A DNA stretch of 64,000 nucleotides. Origin: Microlunatus sp. Gsoil 973. GTDB lineage: Bacteria; Actinomycetota; Actinomycetes; Propionibacteriales; Propionibacteriaceae. This document shows, piece after piece, positions 19,019-26,929 of the stretch (its first letter is position 1; the number at the start of each line of letters is the position of its first letter). A model generated the notes under the pieces. The model did no database searches, was not told the origin of the DNA, and was given only the letters and a program-made list of their open reading frames with translations. Location of the stretch: positions 3,472,001-3,536,000 of the forward strand of contig NZ_CP046122.1 of the NCBI RefSeq assembly GCF_009707365.1. Direction: 5' to 3'. The translations under genes were made by a program, and so were the position numbers.

Positions 19019-19102
19019 CCTCGCGGTTGGCTGCGGTGGCGTACGGCACCGGGTCTGCCGCCATTCCTACCGGATCGCGCGGCGCTCGCTCGGATCGGGC
19101 CC

Positions 19103-19142
19103 GGACCTCGGCGGACCTCGCCGGACCTCACCGGACCTGGCC
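19103..19142. repeat. 10-bp tandem repeat, four copies
   Basis: GGACCTCGGC, GGACCTCGCC, GGACCTCACC and GGACCTGGCC follow each other without spacing. The period is one helical turn. The repeat lies 85 bp upstream of the M20 peptidase start and 16 bp from palindrome A3, in a 364-bp stretch (19019-19382) that otherwise holds no gene. Confidence 0.7.
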
Positions 19143-19158
19143 CGTCGGCGCCAGGACC

Positions 19159-19227
19159 CGTCCCGCACCAGTTCGTCGGCCCCGCTACACCTGTAGCGGG
19201 TGCGCGGACGAGTAGGTGGTGCGGGAA
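19159..19227. repeat. Long palindromic repeat, family A copy 3 (divergent)
   Basis: The outer arms TCCCGCACC (19161-19169) and GGTGCGGGA (19217-19225) match the outer arms of the other two copies. The core is different: CCCGCTACA (19181-19189) and TGTAGCGGG (19192-19200) are perfectly complementary around a 2-base loop, with CGTC/GACG pairing between core and outer arms. The architecture and length match copies 1 and 2. It lies between the M20 gene and tRNA-Leu. Confidence 0.7.
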
Positions 19228-19382
19228 CGAGCAGCTGGTGCGGCCCGCGCGAAGGCGTGGACAGGCTGCCAAGGGAACGGACGAGCCGAACGAAATGGCT
19301 GGACCAAAAGGGATAAGGACGAGCCCAGAGAAATGAGGGTGACCGACACGATCCGTAGCAGCCCGACACACCGAGAGATTTG

Positions 19383-19465
19383 TGCGCGAGGAGGGATTTG
19401 AACCCTCACACCCTTTCGGGCACTGGCACCTGAAGCCAGCGCGTCTGCCGTTCCGCCACTCGCGC
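19383..19465 (-). tRNA. tRNA-Leu (anticodon CAG)
   Basis: Read on the minus strand, the 7-bp acceptor stem GCGCGAG/CTCGCGC closes an 83-nt cloverleaf. The anticodon arm is CTGGC-TTCAGGT-GCCAG with anticodon CAG. A long variable arm (TGCCCGAAAGGGTGT region) marks a class II tRNA, and the T-arm GAGGGTTCAAATCCCTC is intact. The 3' CCA is not encoded. Confidence 0.95.
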
Positions 19466-19627
19466 ATCGTTCGCATGAAACCCGACTGGAACATCCATGC
19501 GAACCGACGCGAAACACTAGCACGCCCGAGCCGGGAACGCCGCATCGAGGATCGGCGCCCGCGAGCGCCCGCGGATGTCCCGAACCGCCCCGCTGACGGC
19601 GTAGGTCGGCCCTGTCCCGCGGTGCCG

Positions 19628-20560
19628 TCAGCCGAATCGCGCGGCGAGGTCCGGGGGCAGTTCCGACCGGTCCGGATAGCTGGTCTGGGTGCCCGGTCGT
19701 TGGACGCTCAGCGCCGCTATCCGGTTGGCCACGGTGGCGGCGTCCCGCAGCTCGTCCCCTCGCGCCAGGAGACAGCTGAGCGCTCCAACGAACGCGTCTC
19801 CGGCGCCCGTGGTGTCCTTCGCCGCGACGGTGACCCCGGAAAGGTGGGTCGTGCCAGCAGCATCGGCGACCACGCAGCCGTCCGCGCCGAGGGTGATCAC
19901 TGTCGCACCCGGCCCGCGCGCCAACAGGGCAGCCGCCGCCGCCTTCGCCTCCTCGACGGTGTCGACCGGTAGCCCGGTGAGCAGGGCCGATTCGGACTGG
20001 TTGGGACACAACACATCAACCGACCGCAACAGCTCCTCGGGCAGCTGCCGCGATGCGGGCGCCGGGTTGAGGATCGTCCGGGTTCCCTCGGCCCGTGCCA
20101 CCCGGACCGCTTCGGCGGTGACCTCGAGCGGGATCTCCAGCTGGCAGATGACCACCCCGGCCTCCCGCATCGCCGGCCGTGCCGTGGCGATGTCCTGAGC
20201 ATCCAACAGGTCGTTCGCGCCGGTCACGATCACGATGGCGTTATTACCGTCCGGATCGACGAGGATGGGCGCCACGCCGGTCGAAGCCCGGTCGGTCCGG
20301 GACACGTGGCCGACGTCGATGCCCCATCGGCGGAAGTTGTCCAGCGTGCCGTTCCCGAAGTCGTCGCAACCGACCTTGGTGATCATGGTCACCTCGGCGC
20401 CGAGCTTGGCCGCCATCACCGCCTGGTTGGCGCCCTTGCCACCGAAACCGGTCCGGAACGTGCTGCCGTGCAATGTCTCACCCAGCGTCGGCAGTCGCGG
20501 CACGTAGCTGATCAGGTCGAGGTTCGCGGCTCCGACCACACACACCTTCGGACGGCTCAT
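19628..20560 (-). CDS. rbsK: Ribokinase (PfkB family)
   Basis: This kinase phosphorylates D-ribose (or a related sugar) at O5 using ATP. The product is 310 residues from ATG 20560, chosen because GGAGGAG lies five bases upstream. The N-terminal PfkB signature GGKGANQAVMAAKLGA and the C-terminal catalytic DTTGAGDAFVGAL with its Asp base are intact, as is NPAPA in the middle. No ribose transporter or rbsD adjoins it. Other pentose or nucleoside kinases of this family are possible. Confidence 0.88.
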   Translation of the reverse strand: MSRPKVCVVGAANLDLISYVPRLPTLGETLHGSTFRTGFGGKGANQAVMAAKLGAEVTMITKVGCDDFGNGTLDNFRRWGIDVGHVSRTDRASTGVAPILVDPDGNNAIVIVTGANDLLDAQDIATARPAMREAGVVICQLEIPLEVTAEAVRVARAEGTRTILNPAPASRQLPEELLRSVDVLCPNQSESALLTGLPVDTVEEAKAAAAALLARGPGATVITLGADGCVVADAAGTTHLSGVTVAAKDTTGAGDAFVGALSCLLARGDELRDAATVANRIAALSVQRPGTQTSYPDRSELPPDLAARFG

Positions 20561-20937
20561 CTCATCTCCTCCGGCCACTCGGACCAGTCGACTGTTGATT
20601 CTGCCCCGTGCGCGCCCCAAAGGGAGTCGCGCTGGGAATCACGTCGGCGATCGCCCGTACGGCGCCTGACTGCCCCGCTCGGTCGAACCGTGTCGCGATT
20701 GTTATCACCGGTCACCGCAGCCGACGCGGCGAAGCAGTCACGTCGGGTTCGATGATCAGGCAGGTCTGAGAGTCTGCCAAAGAGTCCCGGTGCCATACCC
20801 AGGAACGGGCGCGGGATTCCGGGTCTTTCCGGGAGCACGGTTACGATCAACTTCTGGCACGTGGGCCCGGAGCCCGCGTATCGGTGTGTCGGAAACCAGG
20901 TAGCAGGCTCACGTCGGTCGCGTACGGAAGGAGGGGC
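20561..20937. other. 377-bp intergenic region upstream of the fhaA cluster
   Basis: This stretch lies between the divergent rbsK and fhaA and should hold the promoter of the whole fhaA-pbpA operon. I see a TACGAT (20842-20847) that could be a -10 element, without a convincing -35, and the strong AAGGAGG-type ribosome site just before fhaA. No supported ORF, RNA or repeat is visible. Confidence 0.4.
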
Positions 20938-21663
20938 ATGGGAGTCTTCGACCGATTCGAGCGTCGCATCGAAGGCGCTGTGAACGGCGTCTTCGCCCGA
21001 GCGTTCAAGGGCGACGTGCAGCCGGTGGAGATCGCCGCCCGGCTGCAGCGCGAGCTCGATGCCGAAGCGAAGCTGATGTCCCGCGACCGCCGACTGGTTC
21101 CCAACGAGTTCGTCGTCCGGCTGTCGCGGCACGACTACGACCGGTTGGCACCGTACGGCAAGACGCTGATGAACGAGTTGCTGCCCGAGCTCAAGCAGCA
21201 TGCCCAGGACATGGGGTACGTGTTCAGCGGCCCGATCATGATCCATCTGGAACTTGACGACACCTTGCCGACCGGACGCTTCGCGGTCAGCTCATCGGCG
21301 GTCGAGCCGCCCGACGGCCGAACCCCGGCAGCCAGCCAACCTGGCGTCCGGACCTCCCAGGTCCGCGGCCGGCTGGTGCTCGAGGTCAACGGAATGCGCC
21401 ACCCGCTGCGGCCCCCGGGCCTGGTGATCGGCCGCGGTACCGATGCGGATCTGCGGATAAACGACCCCGGTATCTCCCGACGCCACGCCCAACTCCGGGT
21501 CACGCCCCGGGGCGGCGACCTGGACATCGAGATCGTCGATCTTGGATCGACCAACGGTGTCGTCGTCGACGGCCGCCGGGTCCAGCAGGCGTGGGTTGGC
21601 GAGGGCTCCCGGATCGAGATCGGCAACACCCGGATGCTGGTGCACACCCCGGCTGAGGCCTGA
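20938..21663 (+). CDS. fhaA: FhaA: DUF3662 plus FHA-domain protein
   Basis: FhaA is a phosphothreonine-reading adaptor of peptidoglycan synthesis control. The product is 241 residues from ATG 20938 (GGAAGGAGGGG upstream; the longer open frame is unlikely). The N-terminal DUF3662 domain begins MGVFDRFERRIEGAVNGVFARAFKG, a linker follows, and the C-terminal FHA domain has VIGRGTDADLRI, SRRHAQL and DLGSTNGV at about residues 150-235. In mycobacteria FhaA binds phosphorylated MviN and is a PknB substrate. It is the first gene of the fhaA-fhaB-pstP-rodA-pbpA run, with 11 bp before fhaB. Confidence 0.95.
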   Translation: MGVFDRFERRIEGAVNGVFARAFKGDVQPVEIAARLQRELDAEAKLMSRDRRLVPNEFVVRLSRHDYDRLAPYGKTLMNELLPELKQHAQDMGYVFSGPIMIHLELDDTLPTGRFAVSSSAVEPPDGRTPAASQPGVRTSQVRGRLVLEVNGMRHPLRPPGLVIGRGTDADLRINDPGISRRHAQLRVTPRGGDLDIEIVDLGSTNGVVVDGRRVQQAWVGEGSRIEIGNTRMLVHTPAEA

Positions 21664-21674
21664 GGTATCCGACC

Positions 21675-22142
21675 ATGTCCGAGATCACCCTCACGATCGT
21701 CAAGGTGCTGTTCCTCGCACTGCTCTGGCTCTTCATCCTGTTCGTCGCCTCGGTGGTACGCAGCGATCTCTTCGGCCGCGCCGTCGCCTCGTCCGGTGTG
21801 CAGCAGCTGCAGACACCGGACCGGCCGCGCAGGCAGCGGCGGGCGAAGGGCCAGCCGCGGGTGATGACGATCACCAACGGACCCACCGCCGGAAACCAGG
21901 CAGAACTCGCCGGTGGAATGATCATGATCGGCCGCGGCGCCGACTGCCAGTTGTTGCTCGACGACGACTACGTGTCCACCCGGCACGCGCGCGTGGTCTC
22001 CGGCGACAACGGCATCTACATCGAGGATCTCGGATCGACGAACGGCACCTACGTCAACGGCATGCGGATCAGCGCGCCGACCACGATCACGCTTCAAGAC
22101 ACCGTACGAATCGGTAAGACGGTCTTGAAGCTGGAGACCTGA
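21675..22142 (+). CDS. fhaB: FhaB (FipA): membrane-anchored FHA-domain protein
   Basis: The 155-residue product has one N-terminal transmembrane helix (VLFLALLWLFILFVASVV, about residues 10-27), a basic linker and a C-terminal FHA domain with IGRGADCQLLLDDDYVSTRHARV and DLGSTNGTYVNG. In mycobacteria FhaB/FipA links FtsZ and FtsQ under stress and is phosphorylated by PknA. The threonine in the linker-to-FHA region is a plausible site. It is followed by pstP after two bases, so it is clearly co-transcribed. Confidence 0.94.
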   Translation: MSEITLTIVKVLFLALLWLFILFVASVVRSDLFGRAVASSGVQQLQTPDRPRRQRRAKGQPRVMTITNGPTAGNQAELAGGMIMIGRGADCQLLLDDDYVSTRHARVVSGDNGIYIEDLGSTNGTYVNGMRISAPTTITLQDTVRIGKTVLKLET

Positions 22143-22144
22143 GC

Positions 22145-23812
22145 ATGACGGCGGAGACCGCCCCGGCCCAGCGCCTGGCCTGGGAGTATCTCGCGCATTC
22201 CGAGGTCGGCCTGGTACGCAAGAACAACCAGGACTCCGGCCTGGTCAGCGCCGATCTGCTCGTCGTGGCCGACGGCATGGGCGGCGCCGCCGCGGGCGAT
22301 CTTGCCTCGGCGGTGGCGGTCGACACCCTGGCCGACGTCGACCTCGAAAGCTCGGATGTCGATCATCCTGATGATCAACAGCTCGGGGACAGACTTCATC
22401 GGCTGGCCTCGGCGATCTCTGCCGCCAACACTCGGATCGCTGATCTGGTCACCACCGACTACACGCTGGAGGGCATGGGGACGACGGTCACCGCTGCCGT
22501 TCTGGACGGTGACGGGATCGGTCTGGCACACATCGGCGACAGCCGTGGCTATCTGTTCCGGGACGGTCGGCTGGAACAGCTCACCCATGATCATTCCTGG
22601 GTCCAGTCGCTGATCGACGAGGGCAAGATCAGCGTCGAGGAGGCAGCCGCGCACCCGCATCGTTCGCTGTTGCTGAAGGTGCTCAACGGACAGCCGTCCA
22701 ACGAACCGGATCTGCACTCGATCCCGCTGCGGCCAGGTGATCGGTTGCTGCTGTGCAGTGACGGGCTCTGCGGTTTCGTCGAGGACGGAGAGATCGCCGA
22801 GGCGCTGACGGGAACCAGCCGTCGGGAGGCGATGGACCACCTGGTCGAGGCCTCGCACGCGGCCGGCGGCCTGGACAACATCACCATCATCATCGCCGAC
22901 CTGATCGATCCCGCGGGTCAGGACCCGGAGGCCACGGCGATGCGGACTCCGCTGTCTGCCCGCACCGAGGACCGGGCGCCGAGCGGTCCGGCTGCCACCG
23001 GCGCGTCCGCGCAGGAGGTTGACGGCCCGCTGGACCGAGCCCAACTGCTGGGAGCGGCCGCAGATCGTGACGTCGCCGACGAAGAGGACCGGATCCGTGA
23101 GCGCGCCAGCCAACGTGCCGAAGACGTGGACGATGACGGCGACTTCATCGACGCCGACTATGAGGACGCCGACGAGCTTGAGGACGAGGACCGCTATGCC
23201 CCGCAGGCGCCGCGCAAGCGTCGCTGGCGCCGGCCGATGATCCTGACGCTCGTCGTGTTGCTGGTGCTTGCGGTCGGGGCCGGCGCGGGCTTCGCGTGGA
23301 CGCGAACCCAGTACTACGTCGGCGCCGCGAACGAGCGGGTGGCGATCTTCCAGGGGCTCAACGAGGCGGTCCCCGGACTGCCGTTGTCCCGGGTCTATGA
23401 GGTACAGCAACTGGAGTTGACCGATCTTCCGCTCTACTACCAGGGCATGGTCCGGGACGGTATCGAGACCGGCACGCTGGATTCGGCCCGGGCGACGGTG
23501 CAGCAACTCGAGGAGACCGCTGCCCGGTGCGGGGCGCCGACCCAGCCGACACCGGGGGGTTCCACCTCACCGAAGCCGAGCGACAGCGCGTCTCCCACCA
23601 AGAAACCGACGTCCAAGTCGACCTCCAAGTCGACGTCCAAGTCGACCTCCAAGTCGACCTCCAAGTCGACGTCCAAGTCGACCTCCAAGTCGACCTCCAA
23701 GTCGTCGCCGAAGGCTTCACCGAAGCGCACCGCGCCGCCGGCCACGCCATCTCCGCAGCCCAGCCCGTCCTCGACCGCACCCGGGCAACTCCCCGATGAC
23801 GGGAAGTGTTGA
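22145..23812 (+). CDS. pstP: PstP: PP2C-type Ser/Thr protein phosphatase with repetitive extracellular tail
   Basis: PstP removes phosphates from PknB and its substrates. Of 555 residues, about 1-245 form the PP2C domain (RKNNQDSGL, VADGMGGAAAGD, GDSRGYLF, SDGLCGFVEDGEI, AGGLDNITIIIADL), with metal ligands intact. A long acidic linker follows, then a basic stop and one transmembrane helix at about 365-385. The outer domain (ANERVAIFQGLNEAVPGLPLS...) is conserved in PstP. The end is unusual: eight to nine KSTS units and then a Pro/Ser tail. The DNA there is a 12-bp tandem repeat, so length is likely to vary between strains. The start ATG at 22145 is two bases after fhaB. Confidence 0.94.
   Translation: MTAETAPAQRLAWEYLAHSEVGLVRKNNQDSGLVSADLLVVADGMGGAAAGDLASAVAVDTLADVDLESSDVDHPDDQQLGDRLHRLASAISAANTRIADLVTTDYTLEGMGTTVTAAVLDGDGIGLAHIGDSRGYLFRDGRLEQLTHDHSWVQSLIDEGKISVEEAAAHPHRSLLLKVLNGQPSNEPDLHSIPLRPGDRLLLCSDGLCGFVEDGEIAEALTGTSRREAMDHLVEASHAAGGLDNITIIIADLIDPAGQDPEATAMRTPLSARTEDRAPSGPAATGASAQEVDGPLDRAQLLGAAADRDVADEEDRIRERASQRAEDVDDDGDFIDADYEDADELEDEDRYAPQAPRKRRWRRPMILTLVVLLVLAVGAGAGFAWTRTQYYVGAANERVAIFQGLNEAVPGLPLSRVYEVQQLELTDLPLYYQGMVRDGIETGTLDSARATVQQLEETAARCGAPTQPTPGGSTSPKPSDSASPTKKPTSKSTSKSTSKSTSKSTSKSTSKSTSKSTSKSSPKASPKRTAPPATPSPQPSPSSTAPGQLPDDGKC
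23615..23698 (+). repeat. 12-bp tandem repeat within pstP (seven units)
   Basis: Seven uninterrupted units of AAGTCGACSTCC (S = C or G), each coding Lys-Ser-Thr-Ser, are flanked by degenerate units on both sides. The units differ only at one wobble base. Such near-identity points to recent expansion by replication slippage. Confidence 0.9.
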
Positions 23813-23814
23813 TC

Positions 23815-25296
23815 ATGAGCGTGGCTGAGGTCGGGGACCGGATCACCGTCGTCCCCCGGAAGCGGCGGACCGTCGAGATGCTGTTGGTGATCTTCGCTTC
23901 GGCGCTGTCGCTGGCGGCCTACGTCCAGGTGGACTTGAACGTCCAGGGGGAACTCCCCGCCAATCTCGTCCAGGTGGCGATCATCGCCTTCGTCCTGCCG
24001 TTGCTGGCCCATGCCGCCATCCGCTGGCGGGCGCCGTACGCCGACCCGGTGATCCTGCCCTGCGCGACCCTCCTCAACGGGCTCGGACTGGCGATGATCC
24101 ACCGGATCGATCTGATCAACGATCCACCGAGCACCGGAGCGAGCCAGCAGTTGCTCTGGACAGGTCTCGGCATCGCGCTGCTGATCGTGGTCATCACCGT
24201 GGTCCGCGATCATCGCCCGTTGCAGGGTTACACCTACACCCTCGGCCTGGTCGGTCTGGTGCTGCTGCTGTTGCCGTTGGTACCGGGAATCTCCGCTGGC
24301 GATCTCGGCGGCGCGCGGATCTGGATCCACCTCGGACCGTTCAGCTTCCAGCCGGCGGAGGTCGCCAAGGTGCTGCTGGCGATCGCGTTCGCGTCCTATC
24401 TGGTCGAGAAGCGCGACGTGCTGGCGCTGGCCGGTTGGCGAGTGCTCGGCATCGATCTGCCACGGGCACGTGATCTTGGTCCGATCCTGCTGGTCTGGAT
24501 CGCCACCCTGTTGGTGCTGGTCTTCCAGAACGATCTCGGCACGTCGCTGCTCTTCTTCGCGTTGTTCGTGACGATGTTGTACGTGTCGACCCAGCGGCCG
24601 GGCTGGGCGATCATCGGCATCGTGCTGTTCGCCGCCGGTGCGGTGTTCGGCTACTACACCCGCGGGCACGTCCGGGTCCGGGTCGCCGCCTGGTTGCATC
24701 CCTTCGACATCGAACAGGGATATCAGCTGATCCAGGCGCAGTTCGGCCTTGCCTGGGGCGGCCTGCTCGGCCGCGGCCTCGGCGAGGGCCGACCCGGTCT
24801 CACACCGCTGGCCCGCAGCGACTTCATCGCGACGTCCCTCGGCGAGGAACTCGGCATGGCCGGACTGTTCGCGATCATCCTGATCTACGGCCTGATCGTG
24901 TCCCGCGGCCTGCGCACGGCGCTGGCCTGCCGGGAACCGTTCGGCAAGCTGCTGGCCGCCGGCCTGTCGTTCTCCTTCGCCCTGCAGGTGTTCCTGATCA
25001 TCGGCGGCGTCACCCGGCTGCTCCCACTGACCGGCCTGACCACCCCCTTCATGTCCCAGGGTGGATCGTCCCTGATCGCCAACTGGGTGGTGATGGGGCT
25101 GTTGCTGATCATCAGTCACCAGGTGCGCCGGCCGATGGCGACCACCCGGGACGTCGATCCCGGAGGACAGTTGATCTTCGAGCGCCCGGACCGGGTCGCC
25201 GACAGCGAACTGACCCAGGAGATCGGACGCGCAGGCGGTGCCGAGGCCGATGACGACCAGCCGACCCAGATCCACGCGCGAGGAGGCCGGGCATGA
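23815..25296 (+). CDS. rodA: RodA/FtsW SEDS-family peptidoglycan glycosyltransferase
   Basis: This membrane enzyme polymerises lipid II into glycan strands during growth. The product is 493 residues from ATG 23815 (GGGAAG eight bases upstream; GTG 23806 is also in frame). It has about ten to twelve helices, with the SEDS hallmarks GGARIWIHLGPFSFQPAEVAKV, NDLGTSLLFF, and GLTTPFMSQGGSSLIANW near the end. It partners with the class B PBP encoded next, with which it overlaps by four bases (ATGA). Confidence 0.95.
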   Translation: MSVAEVGDRITVVPRKRRTVEMLLVIFASALSLAAYVQVDLNVQGELPANLVQVAIIAFVLPLLAHAAIRWRAPYADPVILPCATLLNGLGLAMIHRIDLINDPPSTGASQQLLWTGLGIALLIVVITVVRDHRPLQGYTYTLGLVGLVLLLLPLVPGISAGDLGGARIWIHLGPFSFQPAEVAKVLLAIAFASYLVEKRDVLALAGWRVLGIDLPRARDLGPILLVWIATLLVLVFQNDLGTSLLFFALFVTMLYVSTQRPGWAIIGIVLFAAGAVFGYYTRGHVRVRVAAWLHPFDIEQGYQLIQAQFGLAWGGLLGRGLGEGRPGLTPLARSDFIATSLGEELGMAGLFAIILIYGLIVSRGLRTALACREPFGKLLAAGLSFSFALQVFLIIGGVTRLLPLTGLTTPFMSQGGSSLIANWVVMGLLLIISHQVRRPMATTRDVDPGGQLIFERPDRVADSELTQEIGRAGGAEADDDQPTQIHARGGRA

Positions 25297-26741
25297 ACAA
25301 GCCGATCCGCCGCGTCGCGATTCTGGTGATGGCCCTGTTCGCGCTGTTGTTCGCCAACGGTACCTATCTGATGGTCTTCCAACAGTCCTCGCTGAACGCC
25401 AACCCGCTCAACCGTCGGGCCAGGGACGAGGACTTCGCCCAGAACCGCGGATCGATCCTGGCCGGGGACACGCCGATCGCGTACAGCAAACCGTCGGGGG
25501 ACCGTTTCAAGTACCAGCGGGTCTATCCGCACGGCAAGATCTACGCGCCGGTCACCGGATACTTCTCCTACGACCACGCCACGACCGGTTTGGAGAACTC
25601 CTACAACACCCAGCTCGCCGGCACCGACGACAGCCTGTTCGTCCGGCGGATGGTCGACCTGGTCACCAACCAACCGCCGCAGGGCGCCAGCATTCAGACC
25701 ACCATCAATCCGGACGTCCAGAAGGCTGCCTACGACGCTCTGGGCAACCAGAAGGGTGCCGCGGTCGCCATCGATCCGAAGACCGGTGCGGTGCTGGCCA
25801 TGGTGTCCAAGCCGAGCTTCGATCCGAACAAGATCGCCTCACACGACGTCGATGCCGCGAACAAGGCGTACGGGAACGCGATCAACGATCCGGGCAACCC
25901 GATGTCGAACCGGGCCGCCCGGGAGATCTATCCGCCCGGTTCGACCTTCAAACTGGTGACCGCCTCAGCGGCGCTCCAGGACGAGGGGTTGAACCCGGAC
26001 AGCATGGTCGACTCACCGAACCGGCTGCTGCTGCCCGACACGTCGACCTATCTCTACAACGAGAACCGCGAGTCCTGCGGGGGCGCCCGGATCACCCTGA
26101 CGCATGCGCTCGACGTGTCCTGCAACACCGCCTTCGCTCAGCTCGGGCTGAAGGTCGGCGCCGACAATTTGCGCGAGGAGGCCACCAAGTACGGCTTCGG
26201 CTCCCGGCACCTCAGCGACATCGGCGGCGCGGCCAGTGTCTTCCCCGACCAGGTCGACCAGGCGCAGCTCGCGCTGAGTTCGATCGGCCAGTACGACGTC
26301 GCCGCCAGCCCCCTGCAGATGGCGATGGTCTCGGCAGCGATCGCCAACGACGGCGTGTTGATGGATCCGTACCTGGTATCGACCGTGCGGTCCCCGGACC
26401 TGCAGGTGCTGTCTCGGACCAAACCGCAGGAGCTGGACCGGCCGCTGTCAGCCGACAACGCCGCCGAGTTGAAGCAGATGATGGTCAGTGTCGTTCAGAA
26501 CGGAACGGGTAGAGCCGCACAGATCCCCGGTATCGGCGTCGGCGGCAAGACCGGGACGGCGCAGTCGGATCCGAAGCGGAAGCCGTACGCCTGGTTCACC
26601 GCGCTGGCTCCGGCGGACGATCCGCAGATCGCGGTCGCAGTGTTCGTCGAGGACGCCGACATCCCCCGCGAGGACATCGCCGGCGGGGCGTTGGCAGCCC
26701 CGGTCGCGAAGGCCATGATCGAGGCGGCGGTGAAGCGGTGA
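25293..26741 (+). CDS. pbpA: PbpA: class B penicillin-binding protein (transpeptidase)
   Basis: PbpA cross-links peptidoglycan outside the membrane. The 482-residue product has an N-terminal anchor helix (RRVAILVMALFALLFANGTYLMV), a pedestal domain, then the transpeptidase domain with S217-TFK220, S276-CN and K419-TG motifs all intact. It forms a pair with RodA by gene overlap. In the mycobacterial cluster the kinase genes pknA and pknB follow pbpA; here about 190 bp of non-coding sequence leads to a single kinase. Confidence 0.95.
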   Translation: MNKPIRRVAILVMALFALLFANGTYLMVFQQSSLNANPLNRRARDEDFAQNRGSILAGDTPIAYSKPSGDRFKYQRVYPHGKIYAPVTGYFSYDHATTGLENSYNTQLAGTDDSLFVRRMVDLVTNQPPQGASIQTTINPDVQKAAYDALGNQKGAAVAIDPKTGAVLAMVSKPSFDPNKIASHDVDAANKAYGNAINDPGNPMSNRAAREIYPPGSTFKLVTASAALQDEGLNPDSMVDSPNRLLLPDTSTYLYNENRESCGGARITLTHALDVSCNTAFAQLGLKVGADNLREEATKYGFGSRHLSDIGGAASVFPDQVDQAQLALSSIGQYDVAASPLQMAMVSAAIANDGVLMDPYLVSTVRSPDLQVLSRTKPQELDRPLSADNAAELKQMMVSVVQNGTGRAAQIPGIGVGGKTGTAQSDPKRKPYAWFTALAPADDPQIAVAVFVEDADIPREDIAGGALAAPVAKAMIEAAVKR

Positions 26742-26929
26742 CGAAGCACGGCAGCGCGAGGACGAATGCCAGGTCAAGGGCCACGCCACAGGTCAGGTTG
26801 GCAGCCAGGTTGAAGGAGCAGATGCCGAACGCAGCGGACCCGCGGTGGCTGACCGCGGACCGGGATGCAATGAGACGATGGCCGCGTCCCACGGGGCGCG
26901 ACCGGCGCCGGCGAAAGGAAATCACCCGA

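Noticed and set aside
23615-23698. Possible CRISPR-like array
   Set aside because: The units are directly adjacent without spacers, in frame within pstP, and code for KSTS; this is a microsatellite-like coding repeat.
23503-25275. Long minus-strand open frame across pstP and rodA
   Set aside because: It is composed of low-complexity Gln/Asp/Gly/Arg residues and is a mirror of rodA/pstP codon use; no domain and no ribosome site.
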